Shown: piece after piece, positions 8,665-17,735 of the stretch
How the letters are laid out: every line of letters begins with the position of its first letter
How positions within the stretch are numbered: position 1 is the stretch's first letter
Origin: Scytonema sp. RU_4_4
GTDB taxonomy: Bacteria > Cyanobacteriota > Cyanobacteriia > Cyanobacteriales > Nostocaceae
Reading direction: 5' to 3'
Length of the DNA: 52,695 bases
Assembly (NCBI GenBank): GCA_012031965.1
Contig: JAAUSC010000021.1
Span: 1-52,695, forward strand
Program-made: the position numbers and the translations under genes
Notes under the pieces: model-generated
What the model was told of the DNA's origin: nothing
The model's database searches: none
The model's input: the letters and a program-made list of their open reading frames with translations, nothing else

Positions 8665-9618
8665 CTACTCACTAAAATTTGCAAACTTATCTGTTGCCTC
8701 AATCAAAGCACTGAGAATTCCTGGTTCACTCATTGAATGTCCAGCATCCGGGATAACAACAAATTCTGCTTCCGACCAAGCACGATGTAATTCCCAAGCT
8801 GATATCATTGGACAAACAACATCATAACGTCCCTGAACAATCACAGCAGGAATATGGCGAATGCGGTCAACATTTGAAAGTAATTGATTTTCTGTTTCAA
8901 AAAATCCATGATGAATAAAATAATGACACTCAATTCGCGCAAATGCTTCTGCGAATTCGTTTTTGCCAAACTTTTGTATCAGTTCTGTGTCTAGAAACAA
9001 TCGACTTGTACTAGCTTCCCAAATTGACCAAGCACGTGCTGCTTCAAACCTAGTGAGTGAATCTGGACTGGTTAAGCGTTTGTAATAAGCTACGAGCATA
9101 TCGTTACGTTCAGCAGGCTCAATTGGTTTGAGATATTCTTCCCAAGCATCAGGAAAAATATAACTTGCCCCCTCTTGATAGAACCATCGCAATTCTTTGT
9201 GCCTTAACATAAATATGCCACGTAAAATAAGTCCCGCGCATCGAGAGGGATGGGTTTGACTGTAAGCTAATGCTAAGGTACTTCCCCAACTACCACCGAA
9301 AACAACCCACTTTTCTATACTCAGATGCTCTCGCAGCTTTTCAATATCACTGACCAAATCCCAAGTGGTATTGTCCCGTAGTTCTGCATGAGGTGTACTT
9401 TGACCGCAACCACGTTGGTCAAACATCACAAGACGCCATTTTTCTGGATTGAAATATTGTCGATAAAAGGGCGGACATCCACCACCAGGTCCTCCATGTA
9501 GCAAAACAATTGGCTTACCCTGTGGATTGCCTGATTCTTCAAAATGAATGGTGTGGAGGTCACAAACCTTTAACTTACCTTCTTTGTAGGGTTCGATTGG
9601 TGGGTAAAGTTTTCGCAT
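8665..9618 (-). CDS. pip: Prolyl iminopeptidase (alpha/beta hydrolase)
   Basis: Removes N-terminal proline from peptides. The 317-residue protein has the oxyanion loop LLHGGPGGGCPP, the nucleophile elbow GGSWGSTLAL with the catalytic Ser, the acid in QGRYDVVCP, and the C-terminal His in DAGHSMSE. Length matches the S33 family. The start at 9618 (Met-Arg-Lys-Leu-Tyr-Pro-Pro) matches the conserved family N-terminus; an in-frame ATG at 9660 would add 14 unsupported residues. No signal peptide, so cytoplasmic. It is transcribed in the same direction as the phosphohexomutase gene but about 125 bases away. Confidence 0.94.
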   Translation of the reverse strand: MRKLYPPIEPYKEGKLKVCDLHTIHFEESGNPQGKPIVLLHGGPGGGCPPFYRQYFNPEKWRLVMFDQRGCGQSTPHAELRDNTTWDLVSDIEKLREHLSIEKWVVFGGSWGSTLALAYSQTHPSRCAGLILRGIFMLRHKELRWFYQEGASYIFPDAWEEYLKPIEPAERNDMLVAYYKRLTSPDSLTRFEAARAWSIWEASTSRLFLDTELIQKFGKNEFAEAFARIECHYFIHHGFFETENQLLSNVDRIRHIPAVIVQGRYDVVCPMISAWELHRAWSEAEFVVIPDAGHSMSEPGILSALIEATDKFANFSE

Positions 9619-9660
9619 ACCATCTATTCTACTGCCTGTGATGAAGACATTGTATAACAA

Positions 9661-9936
9661 ATCACTTTTGTTTTGAGTTGTTTCTCAGGCAGACGATACG
9701 CACAAGCTAAAGCCTCCAGCTTATCGCCTAAATGTGGGTACCGCACTATCGCATTTTTTGTGTAGGTAAAGAAAAAGAAAAGGAACCGCGCGGAGCTAAC
9801 GCTTCAAAGCAATTTGGAGAAGCCCACACGCTCACCACTCGCAGTCAGTGTTGGGAGAACGTCACTGAACCATACACAATGTTAAGTAGCATCATTCTTA
9901 TTCGGGCGAAAGCAAGATTTACTCAAGAGTTGCACT
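9661..9936. other. Spacer between pip and the SDR gene
   Basis: About 276 bases. A plus-strand open frame crosses it and runs into the end of the SDR gene, but its composition (Lys/Glu repeat, then low-complexity) shows no family resemblance. I see no gene or clear regulatory site. Confidence 0.5.
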
Positions 9937-10746
9937 TCAATTTTCAATCAAATTTGAATCTGATGGTAGATGACAAGAAAGCATCAGTGAGCCACCATTT
10001 ACGTGAATAACCTGACCAGTCACAAAGCTGCTAGCATCTGAGGCAAGATAGAGACATGTCTCGGCAACCTCTTCGCAAGTTCCAAGACGGCGTAAGGGTA
10101 TGATTTTCTTCAGTAGTTGATACTTTGATTCTAAATTCAAATAATCTTCAGCAATACGACTGGTATCAATTGTGCCAGGGCTGACTGTATTAACCGTTAT
10201 TCCGTAGGGACCAAACTCCATAGCAATGGCTTTTGACAAGGCGTGAATACCGCCTTTGCACGTTACGTTATGTGCGCGATGGGGAGCCCCGACAAATCCG
10301 TCGTAGCCGGATATATGAATGATTCGACCCCATTGGTTTGCTTTCATAGACGGCAAAGTTGCACGGGCAAGGTAGAAAGCGGAGCTTAAGTTTGTGTTGA
10401 TCACTCGATGCCAATCTTCAATCGAGATATCCAGAAAAGCCTGTCTTGGTCTGATTGCTGCATTAGATACCACAATATCAACCGTACCAAACTTTTCAAT
10501 AGAAACATCGACCATCTTCTGCACAGCATCTGGGTCACTGATATCAGCCATGACAGCTATTGCCTGACTCCCCAAATCACGGGCTTGTTGGGCAACCTTT
10601 TCTATGGCTTCCCGATTCCGATGACCATTGATCACAACATTTGCCCCTGACGATGCGAATAATAATGCGATCGCCTTGCCAATATTTTGCCCAGAACCAG
10701 TAATCAGGGCTGTTTTACCCTGTAACATTTTATTTCGATCTTTCAT
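9937..10746 (-). CDS. SDR-family oxidoreductase lacking the usual catalytic Tyr
   Basis: A 269-residue short-chain dehydrogenase/reductase fold. The N-terminal dinucleotide-binding motif TGSGQNIG, the NNAG-type motif (as SNAAIRP), the Ser strand (IIHISGYDG) and the C-terminal GQVIHVNGGS are clear. In the active-site helix, where classical SDRs have Tyr-x-x-x-Lys, the sequence is Asn-Val-Thr-Cys-Lys-Gly-Gly: the Lys is kept but the Tyr position is Asn. The protein may thus be an atypical SDR with altered or absent redox activity. Start is either 10746 or the internal ATG at 10728 (Met-Leu-Gln-Gly-Lys-Thr), which fits the family better. It is divergent from the homocitrate synthase gene across a 364-base AT-rich spacer, suggesting shared regulation. 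Confidence 0.87.
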   Translation of the reverse strand: MKDRNKMLQGKTALITGSGQNIGKAIALLFASSGANVVINGHRNREAIEKVAQQARDLGSQAIAVMADISDPDAVQKMVDVSIEKFGTVDIVVSNAAIRPRQAFLDISIEDWHRVINTNLSSAFYLARATLPSMKANQWGRIIHISGYDGFVGAPHRAHNVTCKGGIHALSKAIAMEFGPYGITVNTVSPGTIDTSRIAEDYLNLESKYQLLKKIIPLRRLGTCEEVAETCLYLASDASSFVTGQVIHVNGGSLMLSCHLPSDSNLIEN

Positions 10747-11110
10747 GATTTACAGTTCATTTATACTGAAATTTTTTATCATATCATCTTTTTTATTTCC
10801 AAATAATATTCATTATTCGATTTTTCTACTTTTGTTTTTTTACCTTAATTTTTAAAAAATAAGACTTTTATTAACTTTTTTTTTATAAAGCTTAAAATAA
10901 GAAAAACAATTTAAAACTTATACGTCTCTTTTAAAAAAGATAGTGTCAATGAGCTATAATCTTTCTCTGCTATAGAAATAAATTTAAGAATTGCAGCAAG
11001 ACATAAACAGACGGTTTAATATCAATTGAAGCTCAAATTTGTTAGGGAATAAAAACTTCCCTTAAGACCTAGCTCATCTATAAGAATTTGCTAAGAAAAG
11101 GACTAAATCA
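10747..11110. promoter_or_regulatory. AT-rich divergent spacer between SDR and homocitrate synthase genes
   Basis: 364 bases, clearly more AT-rich than the flanking genes, with long T and A tracts. It should hold the promoters for both divergent genes. A small hairpin (AGGGAA at 11044-11049 with TTCCCT at 11057-11062) lies in the leader of the plus-strand gene, and an AAGGA ribosome-binding site lies just before its ATG. No recognised operator. Confidence 0.5.
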
Positions 11111-12259
11111 ATGTCACTAAGCCAGTTTGCAATTGTTGAAAGTACTCTGCGTGAGGGAGAACAATTTTGTCTTGCCAACTTTTCATCAAATGATAAGGTT
11201 GAGATTGCCAGAGCACTCGATAATTTCGGCGTTGACTACATCGAAGTGACATCTCCTTGCGCCTCACCTCAATCCCGTCGAGATTGTCAGCGTTTGACTC
11301 GATTAGGCTTGCGGTCCAAAGTACTGACGCACATTCGCTGTCATCTGAACGATGCCAAAGTAGCCCTAGATACAGGGGTCAATGGCATTAATATGTTCAT
11401 CGGCACCTCTAGTCTTTTACGCCAGTTTGGTCATGGCAAAAGCATCAATGAAATCGTTGAATTGGCAACGGAAGTCATTATCTTCATCCACGAACAAAGC
11501 CCTGAGACTGAGTTGCGCTTTTCCACTGAAGATTCTTTCCGCAGTTCGCTTCCAGATTTGCTACAGGTTTATCTTGCCATCGATAAACTAGGAATCGTGA
11601 ACCGTTTCGGCATTGCTGATACTGTGGGCGTAGCGACACCGAATCAAGTTTTTCATCTCGTGCAGACTCTGCGTCAATATACCGATAAAGATATTGAGTT
11701 TCACGGTCATAACGACACTGGTTGCGCGATCGCCAATAGCTACGCCGCCCTCGAAGCTGGTGCAACTCATATCGATACAACCATTTTAGGAATTGGTGAG
11801 CGCAATGGTATTACGCCCCTTGCTGGCTTGATTGCTCGCCTTTATACTGTTGAGCCAGAGCTGTTGAAGCGTAAATACTGCCTACATCACCTCCAAGAAT
11901 TACATCACCTAGTCGCTGATAAAGTTGGCATCACTATTCCCTTCAATCATTGCATTATTGGTTCAGCGGCTTTCAGCCATAAAGCTGGCATTCATACTCA
12001 AGCAATCCTCAATAATCCCAACACTTATGAAGTGGTTAATCCCAGTGATTTTGGTCTGACGCGCTCGTTTTTGATTAATCATAAGCTTACAGGTAAGCAT
12101 GCGATTGCTAATCGAGCAAGTCAACTGGGGCTAAACTTCGATAAATTCCAAATTCACACGATTACCCAAAGAATAAAAGCCTTAGCTGATCAACAACATC
12201 TCACTTTGGATAAAGTTGATGAAATTCTCTACTCTGCCTTCAAGGTTCAACACGGTTAA
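11111..12259 (+). CDS. Homocitrate synthase, LYS20-type
   Basis: A 382-residue member of the DRE-TIM (homocitrate/isopropylmalate synthase) family, condensing acetyl-CoA with a 2-oxo acid, most likely 2-oxoglutarate to homocitrate. The N-terminal [10 protein letters not shown] (metal ligand Glu15) is the LYS20/LYS21 form rather than the DTTLRDGEQ form of NifV and LeuA. Next come [28 protein letters not shown], the metal-binding HGHND, and [14 protein letters not shown]. The N-terminal catalytic TIM barrel is complete, and a C-terminal accessory region without a leucine-type regulatory domain follows, as in LYS20. Cyanobacteria normally make lysine by the DAP route, so this enzyme probably supplies homocitrate for another purpose. 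Its end overlaps the convergent AbrB-family gene by 20 bases. Substrate assignment is by family resemblance. Confidence 0.85.
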   Translation: MSLSQFAIVESTLREGEQFCLANFSSNDKVEIARALDNFGVDYIEVTSPCASPQSRRDCQRLTRLGLRSKVLTHIRCHLNDAKVALDTGVNGINMFIGTSSLLRQFGHGKSINEIVELATEVIIFIHEQSPETELRFSTEDSFRSSLPDLLQVYLAIDKLGIVNRFGIADTVGVATPNQVFHLVQTLRQYTDKDIEFHGHNDTGCAIANSYAALEAGATHIDTTILGIGERNGITPLAGLIARLYTVEPELLKRKYCLHHLQELHHLVADKVGITIPFNHCIIGSAAFSHKAGIHTQAILNNPNTYEVVNPSDFGLTRSFLINHKLTGKHAIANRASQLGLNFDKFQIHTITQRIKALADQQHLTLDKVDEILYSAFKVQHG

Positions 12260-13448
12260 ATTCCACCAATCCCTCTTCTTCCTCCGGTTGAGAATGAGCA
12301 CGTTTCGCACGTTTGACCAAAAAAGCAACTAACCACGGGGTAATCAACAAAATACTCAACATCCTGGTCAATTGCATTGCCAGTACCAATCCAGTGTCAC
12401 CGCCTAGCTGCAAAACTGTGGCCATCATAGCCTCAATTCCCCCAGGAGTGAATCCTAAGATTGCTGTTACCGTATCAACGTGTGTTACCACATGGAACTC
12501 ATATCCAACTCCCAAACAAAGGAGAATCAACGCAATGACCAAACCCACCTCAATTAATACGGCTCGCAAGAGTTTACGTGCTATTTGCCAGTCAAACTGT
12601 ACACCAATAGACAGTCCAATGAGCAGTTGTCCTGCACAAAAAACAGGCTGAGGCACTTGTATTTGGTACGGTAGCATCCAAAACACAACTAAGCCAACGA
12701 GAAACGGACCCAAAAACCCGGATGAGGGCAGACGGAATTTTCTTCCCCCCCAAATCCCCAAGCCACTGCATACAGCCAGTACCAATAGATTCAACAACAT
12801 TGGCAGTGTTGGTAGGTGATTTGTTGTCACAACGGTAGCTGTGGCTTGGGTATCTGGGTTGGCGGGAAAAAGTAAGGTGGTTATAGTTGGCACGAGTAAG
12901 ACGACTAGTAATACCCGAATATACTGGATGACGGCAACAGCGACTGCATCTGCCCCCATTTCTTCACTCATGGCAACGATGCTAGAAGCAGCACCGGGTA
13001 TAAAACCTAAAAAACCCGTGGTACGGTCAATACCAGCCCAACGGCTCAACAGGTAGCCGCTGAACATACTCAGGCTAGCGGTGCTAAAAACACACAATAC
13101 CACAGGGATGGAGTAGGTTGTTGCCACGCTTAGCGTGTCTGGGGAAAGGCGGGTGGCACTAACGATACCGATGATGACTTGCCCAACAATTTTAAACGTT
13201 GAAGGTAGGGGTTGGAGAGTACCTTTGATAACTGCATAGGCAATTCCCACCAGCATTGGACCAAGTAGCCAACCTACTGGAATGTGCAGCCAGTGGAATA
13301 GAAAACCAGCTAAAATTGCAGTGACTAGGTGCTGGATAATTTTTTTAATCTCGTTCAAGCTTGAGACTCTTTTCTCTCCCAATTGAGAGTTCCTATCTTG
13401 ACGACAGACAGATTGGGACTCAGGTAAAGGTAAAATTTTCCAAAACAC
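12240..13448 (-). CDS. AbrB-family (AmoA-like duplicated) membrane protein
   Basis: A 402-residue integral membrane protein of the Gram-negative AbrB duplication family (Pfam AmoA-like), often mis-annotated as an ammonia monooxygenase. It contains two similar hydrophobic halves. Each starts near a [12 protein letters not shown]- or [11 protein letters not shown]-type motif and contains a FIPGAAS- or FTPGGIE-type loop (residues about 145 and 335). About ten transmembrane helices are visible. The family is suspected to transport or regulate, but the substrate is not established. The start is uncertain: residues 1-32 are soluble and may be leader, the hydrophobic part starting after the Asn-Glu-Ile-Lys-Lys segment. 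It is convergent with the homocitrate synthase gene, so a functional link is only positional. Confidence 0.85.
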   Translation of the reverse strand: MFWKILPLPESQSVCRQDRNSQLGEKRVSSLNEIKKIIQHLVTAILAGFLFHWLHIPVGWLLGPMLVGIAYAVIKGTLQPLPSTFKIVGQVIIGIVSATRLSPDTLSVATTYSIPVVLCVFSTASLSMFSGYLLSRWAGIDRTTGFLGFIPGAASSIVAMSEEMGADAVAVAVIQYIRVLLVVLLVPTITTLLFPANPDTQATATVVTTNHLPTLPMLLNLLVLAVCSGLGIWGGRKFRLPSSGFLGPFLVGLVVFWMLPYQIQVPQPVFCAGQLLIGLSIGVQFDWQIARKLLRAVLIEVGLVIALILLCLGVGYEFHVVTHVDTVTAILGFTPGGIEAMMATVLQLGGDTGLVLAMQLTRMLSILLITPWLVAFLVKRAKRAHSQPEEEEGLVEFNRVEP

Positions 13449-13519
13449 ACGGATCTAAAGTAGTTACAAACAGCTTAGCTCATAGAGCAATATTAAAATA
13501 AAAATATATAAATATTAAA

Positions 13520-13548
13520 CCTCCTTAATGAAATCCTCATTAAGGAGG
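13520..13548 (-). terminator. Intrinsic terminator after the parM/parR-like operon
   Basis: CCTCCTTAATGA pairs perfectly with TCATTAAGGAGG across a 5-base loop (12-bp stem). Read on the minus strand it is followed by a T-rich tract. It lies between the end of the ParR-like gene (13588) and the AbrB-family gene (start 13448), and would separate the two units. Confidence 0.85.
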
Positions 13549-13587
13549 CTGTATTGCAGCACAAGACGCTCACGCCCTGAAATGTTC

Positions 13588-14100
13588 TTAGAAATCATCC
13601 AGAAATTGGCTAATGCGGCTGATAACTGGATCAACCTCTTGAGAAGGAATAGCAGCAGCATTAGTAGGACTAGAAGTATGATTGATAACTTCTAGCACTG
13701 GAACCTGTTGTTGGGTTGGTGGGGAACTGGTTGATACATGATTGACCATGATAGCTAGCTGAGTGACTTGTTGGCTCAGTTGCATCAGCTGGTGTTCTAT
13801 CATCTCCAACCGATTAGATTCCTTGGAAAAAAAACGTTCTTCCAGGTCAGCTATGTGATTTTGCAGTGCAGCGATTTGTTGTTCCACCCCTAGTGTTGCT
13901 GTTGCTGCTGCTGGTTTCGGGGCTGGTCGTACAGATTCCGGTACGCACAAAGATTGCCATAAGGCTTCTTTACAGAGGTCGCTGAAAGTCTTTTGGGGAT
14001 CTTTCTCCAAGTGACTTTCGACAAGAGCTAACAAGCTTTCGTCAGCGACCCCTGGTTCAAACGTAACGGATTTAATGACTTTTTTTGACCATTGGAACAT
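13588..14100 (-). CDS. ParR-like partner protein of the actin-like ATPase
   Basis: A 170-residue protein directly downstream of the ParM-like gene (5 bases apart, same strand). The N-terminal part (about 1-55) looks like a ribbon-helix-helix or helical DNA-binding domain (ESLLALVESHLEKDPQKTFS and following). A Pro/Ala linker follows, then a coiled coil (about 72-120, LGVEQQIAALQNHIADLEER and on), and an acidic C-terminal peptide ending in ISRISQFLDDF. In plasmid ParR/StbB proteins a C-terminal peptide contacts the actin filament, so the acidic tail may be the contact site. The Asn-Ala-Ala-Ala-Ile-Pro motif near the end is also present in the N-terminus of the ParM-like protein. The name rests on context and layout, not on recognisable sequence identity. 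Confidence 0.7.
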   Translation of the reverse strand: MFQWSKKVIKSVTFEPGVADESLLALVESHLEKDPQKTFSDLCKEALWQSLCVPESVRPAPKPAAATATLGVEQQIAALQNHIADLEERFFSKESNRLEMIEHQLMQLSQQVTQLAIMVNHVSTSSPPTQQQVPVLEVINHTSSPTNAAAIPSQEVDPVISRISQFLDDF

Positions 14101-14105
14101 CAGTG

Positions 14106-15251
14106 TTAAGTTCTAGCGCGAGCGTTGGATAACTGTGCCTCTCCATAAATGTACTGTCCCAAAGCATTTGCTTGTCGGGATGGTGAAGCTAAATGGGCGT
14201 TAATTTTTGCTTCTTTGAGCAAGCGTTGAACATCTTCCCAGAAGAATTCTCCACCTCCTCCGGTGAGAATCACATCGGTAACGCGCTCTGGTAGCCATGC
14301 TAGCACGCGGTTACAGATTTCGCGAGAAAACATTTCTATAAGATTGGGCAGAAAGTCATCTAAATTGGTGGGCTTGCTTGCACCTCTGGGACGGTAGAAG
14401 CGATCGCCCTTGGCTCGGTTGACTGCGGCTATCAAAGATAGAGACTGGCTATCTGCTCCCTCAACTTCAGCAGCAACCAATTCATAGAATTTGCTCATAC
14501 CGAAGTCTTCACTCTTTGACGCACCTCGGGCAAAGCGGAAATTATCAATCATCAAACAATCAGTGGTTTGATGTCCAATATCAACAATTGCCACGGAGAC
14601 TTTGGTAAAGTCTGGCATTGCTGCGCCTTTCTTTGGTTGAGCCTCACACCATAGTAAGCTGCCATAGCCTTCTGGCATGACCCAAACCTTGTTGATGTTC
14701 AACGATACAGCTTCTCCGCGAAAGTTCATCACATGAGGACCATTGAGTTGGCTGATGAGCTGTGCTTTTTCCTTCTCAAATTGTTCTTGAGAAAGGTAAG
14801 GCAGACCCAGTACTACGGAGATCTCGTCTTTGAGCTTAAAGTAGCCCGCGCAAGCCAATACTTTGACGAGTGCGGATTCGACCTTAGATTGACCAACTCC
14901 TAGGTTAGCTCCAAAATCTGCTGCTAATTGACCAACAGCGTATCCACTGCCTTGATACTCCAACCACAGATCCATCAATGGGTCAGTAGCACGAGCTTCA
15001 AAAACACCTCCACGCACTTGTTCCATTGTCATCTCCTTCACGTTGGCAGAGACGAATGTCACATTATTGGACTCGCGGCTGATACAAGTCTTTGTAGAAG
15101 TTCTACCTAAGTCAACACTGAGAATCTTTTTTCCCGAGCTGCTTCCAACTGGTTGAGGAGGAGCAGCATTTATCGGAGTAGAAGCCGAAACTCTATTCAT
15201 TGGAATAGCAGCGGCGTTCATGGGAGTGGCGGCGGAAGGTTGATCTGACAT
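14106..15251 (-). CDS. ParM/StbA-like actin-family ATPase
   Basis: A 381-residue protein of the actin/Hsp70 ATPase superfamily, ParM/StbA-like group. Phosphate-1 loop: KILSVDLGRTSTK (about residues 42-54). Phosphate-2: VAIVDIGHQTTDCL. Adenosine motif: VILTGGGGEFF. ParM proteins polymerise to push plasmids apart; chromosomal relatives in cyanobacteria are poorly characterised. About 40 residues before the actin core are a low-complexity Pro/Ala/Asn tail with Pro-Met-Asn-Ala-Ala-Ala-Ile-Pro and Pro-Ile-Asn-Ala-Ala, similar to a piece in the neighbouring partner protein. The gene leads a two-gene operon that ends at the hairpin at 13520-13548. There are no plasmid replication genes nearby, so the role may not be plasmid partition. 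Confidence 0.85.
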   Translation of the reverse strand: MSDQPSAATPMNAAAIPMNRVSASTPINAAPPQPVGSSSGKKILSVDLGRTSTKTCISRESNNVTFVSANVKEMTMEQVRGGVFEARATDPLMDLWLEYQGSGYAVGQLAADFGANLGVGQSKVESALVKVLACAGYFKLKDEISVVLGLPYLSQEQFEKEKAQLISQLNGPHVMNFRGEAVSLNINKVWVMPEGYGSLLWCEAQPKKGAAMPDFTKVSVAIVDIGHQTTDCLMIDNFRFARGASKSEDFGMSKFYELVAAEVEGADSQSLSLIAAVNRAKGDRFYRPRGASKPTNLDDFLPNLIEMFSREICNRVLAWLPERVTDVILTGGGGEFFWEDVQRLLKEAKINAHLASPSRQANALGQYIYGEAQLSNARART

Positions 15252-15510
15252 GAAAGCTCCTAGTACTTAACTTAGCTATCACAAGTTATCATGCTCATCT
15301 TACAAAAATGGGTGTACCAGAAAACTTCTGTTGCGTCAACTGTAGCAAGCAATATACAAAGAATTACTTAGTTGTTGAGCAATAGAGATAGCGGATAAGT
15401 CTCACTCATTACCATGAGATGGTAAAGCTTTAGCGAGAGTTAAAAAGTTGTAACGGTTGTTTTTACACAAAAAATGCTTATTTTTCTGCGCTGGTTAAAG
15501 ATGAGGATTT

Positions 15511-16125
15511 TTACTTTCTCCTGTTTTTTTGTTTACGCTTCATCACCCAGACGACAAATATCAGGATCAGAACCACAAGTACAATTTTAGATACAGGAGC
15601 CAAGTACTCGTCCACTAGTTTATACTGACCACCCAAAGCATATCCTGAGTATGTTAGCAAACCAACCCATATAGCGCTACCTAAAGTTGAGTAAATTAAA
15701 AACGGTAGCAAGTGCATATGACTCATGCCAGCAGGAACAGAAATCAAGGTGCGAATTCCTGGTACAAGGCGACCAATACAAACTGCTTTGCCACCTTGCC
15801 TATCGAACCAGTGCTTAGCCTTAGTAATATCTCTGCTTGATATAGTCAGCCACTTCCCATATCTGTCAGCCCAAGCCTGTAAACGCCTTTCCCCTAGTAA
15901 TCTACCAGGATAATACCAGATAAGTGCGCCGAATACCGAACCCAGCAGTCCTGCAAAAAAGACGCCGATGACATTAAGCTTGTCTGGTGTTGCCCTTGCC
16001 GTAAATCCTGCCAATGGCATAATGAGCTCTGAAGGGATGGGGGGAAATAAGTTTTCTACAAACATCAGCAGAGCTATTCCCCAGTAGCCCATGTAGTTAA
16101 TAGTATCGGTTATCCACTCAAGCAT
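15511..16125 (-). CDS. DedA-family membrane protein
   Basis: A 204-residue protein of the DedA (SNARE-associated/VTT) family, implicated in lipid scrambling and membrane homeostasis. Family landmarks include the N-terminal amphipathic re-entrant segment ENLFPPIPSELIMPLAG, the central G-rich segment, and the GRLVPGIRTLISVPAG signature. Four or more hydrophobic segments and a Lys/Arg-rich C-terminus complete the fold. Full length for the family. Monocistronic by position, about 260 bases downstream of the actin-like operon's start and about 225 from the oxidoreductase gene. The exact substrate is unknown. Confidence 0.92.
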   Translation of the reverse strand: MLEWITDTINYMGYWGIALLMFVENLFPPIPSELIMPLAGFTARATPDKLNVIGVFFAGLLGSVFGALIWYYPGRLLGERRLQAWADRYGKWLTISSRDITKAKHWFDRQGGKAVCIGRLVPGIRTLISVPAGMSHMHLLPFLIYSTLGSAIWVGLLTYSGYALGGQYKLVDEYLAPVSKIVLVVLILIFVVWVMKRKQKNRRK

Positions 16126-16349
16126 TAAGTATAGTCCTAAAGTTGGTGCAGAAATTTCGTAGTGAATAGGTTATAGTCATGACTCGATGACACAAGCATT
16201 ATCTACATACTTTTTACTTTAAATCAATGAAAAAGGGTACAGGTTAAAGGTTCTAGATGACAACGAAATTCTATTCTTCCGTCCCCTACAACCTATTCCC
16301 CATTCCCTTTTTATACTTTGTGCCTTGCTGTAACCTGTCTTCTGTTCTC

Positions 16350-17468
16350 TTAAACGGTGGGTGTCAAAGATTGCACTCTTGGTTCAGATTGCCAATCTAA
16401 TGGGTTCCAAACACGGTCTTCAAGAGCCATCTGCTCAATTAAGCTTGCCCATCTTAGGGCTTTGAGCGCTTGTTCACCCCCAACTGAAGGTTGGTTACCA
16501 CCACGTACGCAGTTGACAAAATGCTCTAACTCTGCACCCAACTTGTCAGCGTTGCTTGTGGAAACTCTTTCAATCACACTATCCTGCCTATACAATACTT
16601 GCCGATGATCATTAGTGTGTCGGTGAATCAAAATTTCATTTCTGAGAAAATCTGCTTCAGTGAAAGAGTTTTTACAATGGGCAACAATGCGACGGATTTT
16701 GCAGTGGGTCACTTTACTAGCAGTCAGAGTAGCAACAATACCATTGGCAAACTCCAATGTAGCGGTCACATAATCTAAATAACCAGAGTCTAATGTGCGA
16801 TTCCCACTAGCTGTTAACTTTACTACAGGTGCTGCGGCTAATTCTAAAAGGAGGTCAATATCGTGAATCATTAAATCCAAGACAACTGAGACATCGTTTG
16901 CCCGACTTGAATATGGACTCATGCGATGTGCTTCTAGTGCAAGCACTTCTTCAGTTTTCAACACCTTGCTTAATTCTTGAAATGCTGGACTGAACCGCTC
17001 TATATGACCTACTTGTAGGATACACTGAGAATCGGCGGCAGCATTTACGAGTGATTCTGCTTCAGATATACTTGCTGCGATTGGTTTTTCAATGAGAACG
17101 TGAATTCCTGCTAAAAGACAGTTGATTCCAACGGCGTAATGCAAACGAGTCGGTACAGCAACACAAACTGCCTCTACATGGGGTAGCAGGTCACAATAAT
17201 CTTCAAAAAAGCGTACCTTGTATTTGCTGGCGGTTTCTAACCCTCGTTCAACATTAATGTCTGCTACACCAACCAATTCAACGTCTTTCATTGAACTCAG
17301 TAAGCGGACATGATGCTGTCCCATATTACCCACGCCGATCACGCCTATGCGGAGCGGTTGTAGATGGCTGCGCTGTACTTGAGCATTTTGTTCTCCTACT
17401 GACATACTTCTATTATTTTGCACTCTTATTCTCTCCTCAACCACCAAATTTAGAGACGCTACAGTCAT
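16350..17468 (-). CDS. Gfo/Idh/MocA-family NAD(P)-dependent oxidoreductase
   Basis: A 372-residue protein with a Rossmann N-terminus (IGVIGVGNMGQHHVRLL, about residues 41-57), the family EKP signature (VLIEKPIA) and the C-terminal beta-sheet domain with a HDIDLLLEL-type substrate helix. Such enzymes act on sugars or nucleotide sugars. In cyanobacteria similar genes sit near polysaccharide or glycolipid functions, but no such neighbours are present here. About 35 residues precede the Rossmann strand; an alternative start at Met22 (MSVGEQN) is possible. Cytoplasmic. Substrate unknown. Confidence 0.9.
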   Translation of the reverse strand: MTVASLNLVVEERIRVQNNRSMSVGEQNAQVQRSHLQPLRIGVIGVGNMGQHHVRLLSSMKDVELVGVADINVERGLETASKYKVRFFEDYCDLLPHVEAVCVAVPTRLHYAVGINCLLAGIHVLIEKPIAASISEAESLVNAAADSQCILQVGHIERFSPAFQELSKVLKTEEVLALEAHRMSPYSSRANDVSVVLDLMIHDIDLLLELAAAPVVKLTASGNRTLDSGYLDYVTATLEFANGIVATLTASKVTHCKIRRIVAHCKNSFTEADFLRNEILIHRHTNDHRQVLYRQDSVIERVSTSNADKLGAELEHFVNCVRGGNQPSVGGEQALKALRWASLIEQMALEDRVWNPLDWQSEPRVQSLTPTV

Positions 17469-17735
17469 TGGATTTGATACTCAACTTCCAATGACTATGC
17501 GTCTAAAACCATCCAGATGGTAACATAGAGGTTCTATTTATGAAGAATTTCAAAGTTTCTTGTGAGTTCCCGCGACATGGGTCACTTTTATGCGATCTGT
17601 TTAAAATGATGCTTTTTTTTGCACTTGACAAAAACTATAATGAGCTTTTTTATTAACTTTAGAAAATAACTAAGACGTTAGTGAAGTTCTTTTTGTTTCA
17701 CAAAAAAAATTCCGTATAAACAAAAATATCTTCGT

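Noticed and set aside
9732-10010. Plus-strand 92-codon frame overlapping the SDR gene end
   Set aside because: Low-complexity start and no family resemblance; overlaps a real gene on the other strand.
17469-17735. Possible preQ1 riboswitch before queC
   Set aside because: No preQ1 pseudoknot-like C-rich or A-rich pattern could be found by eye; only a TTGACA hexamer.
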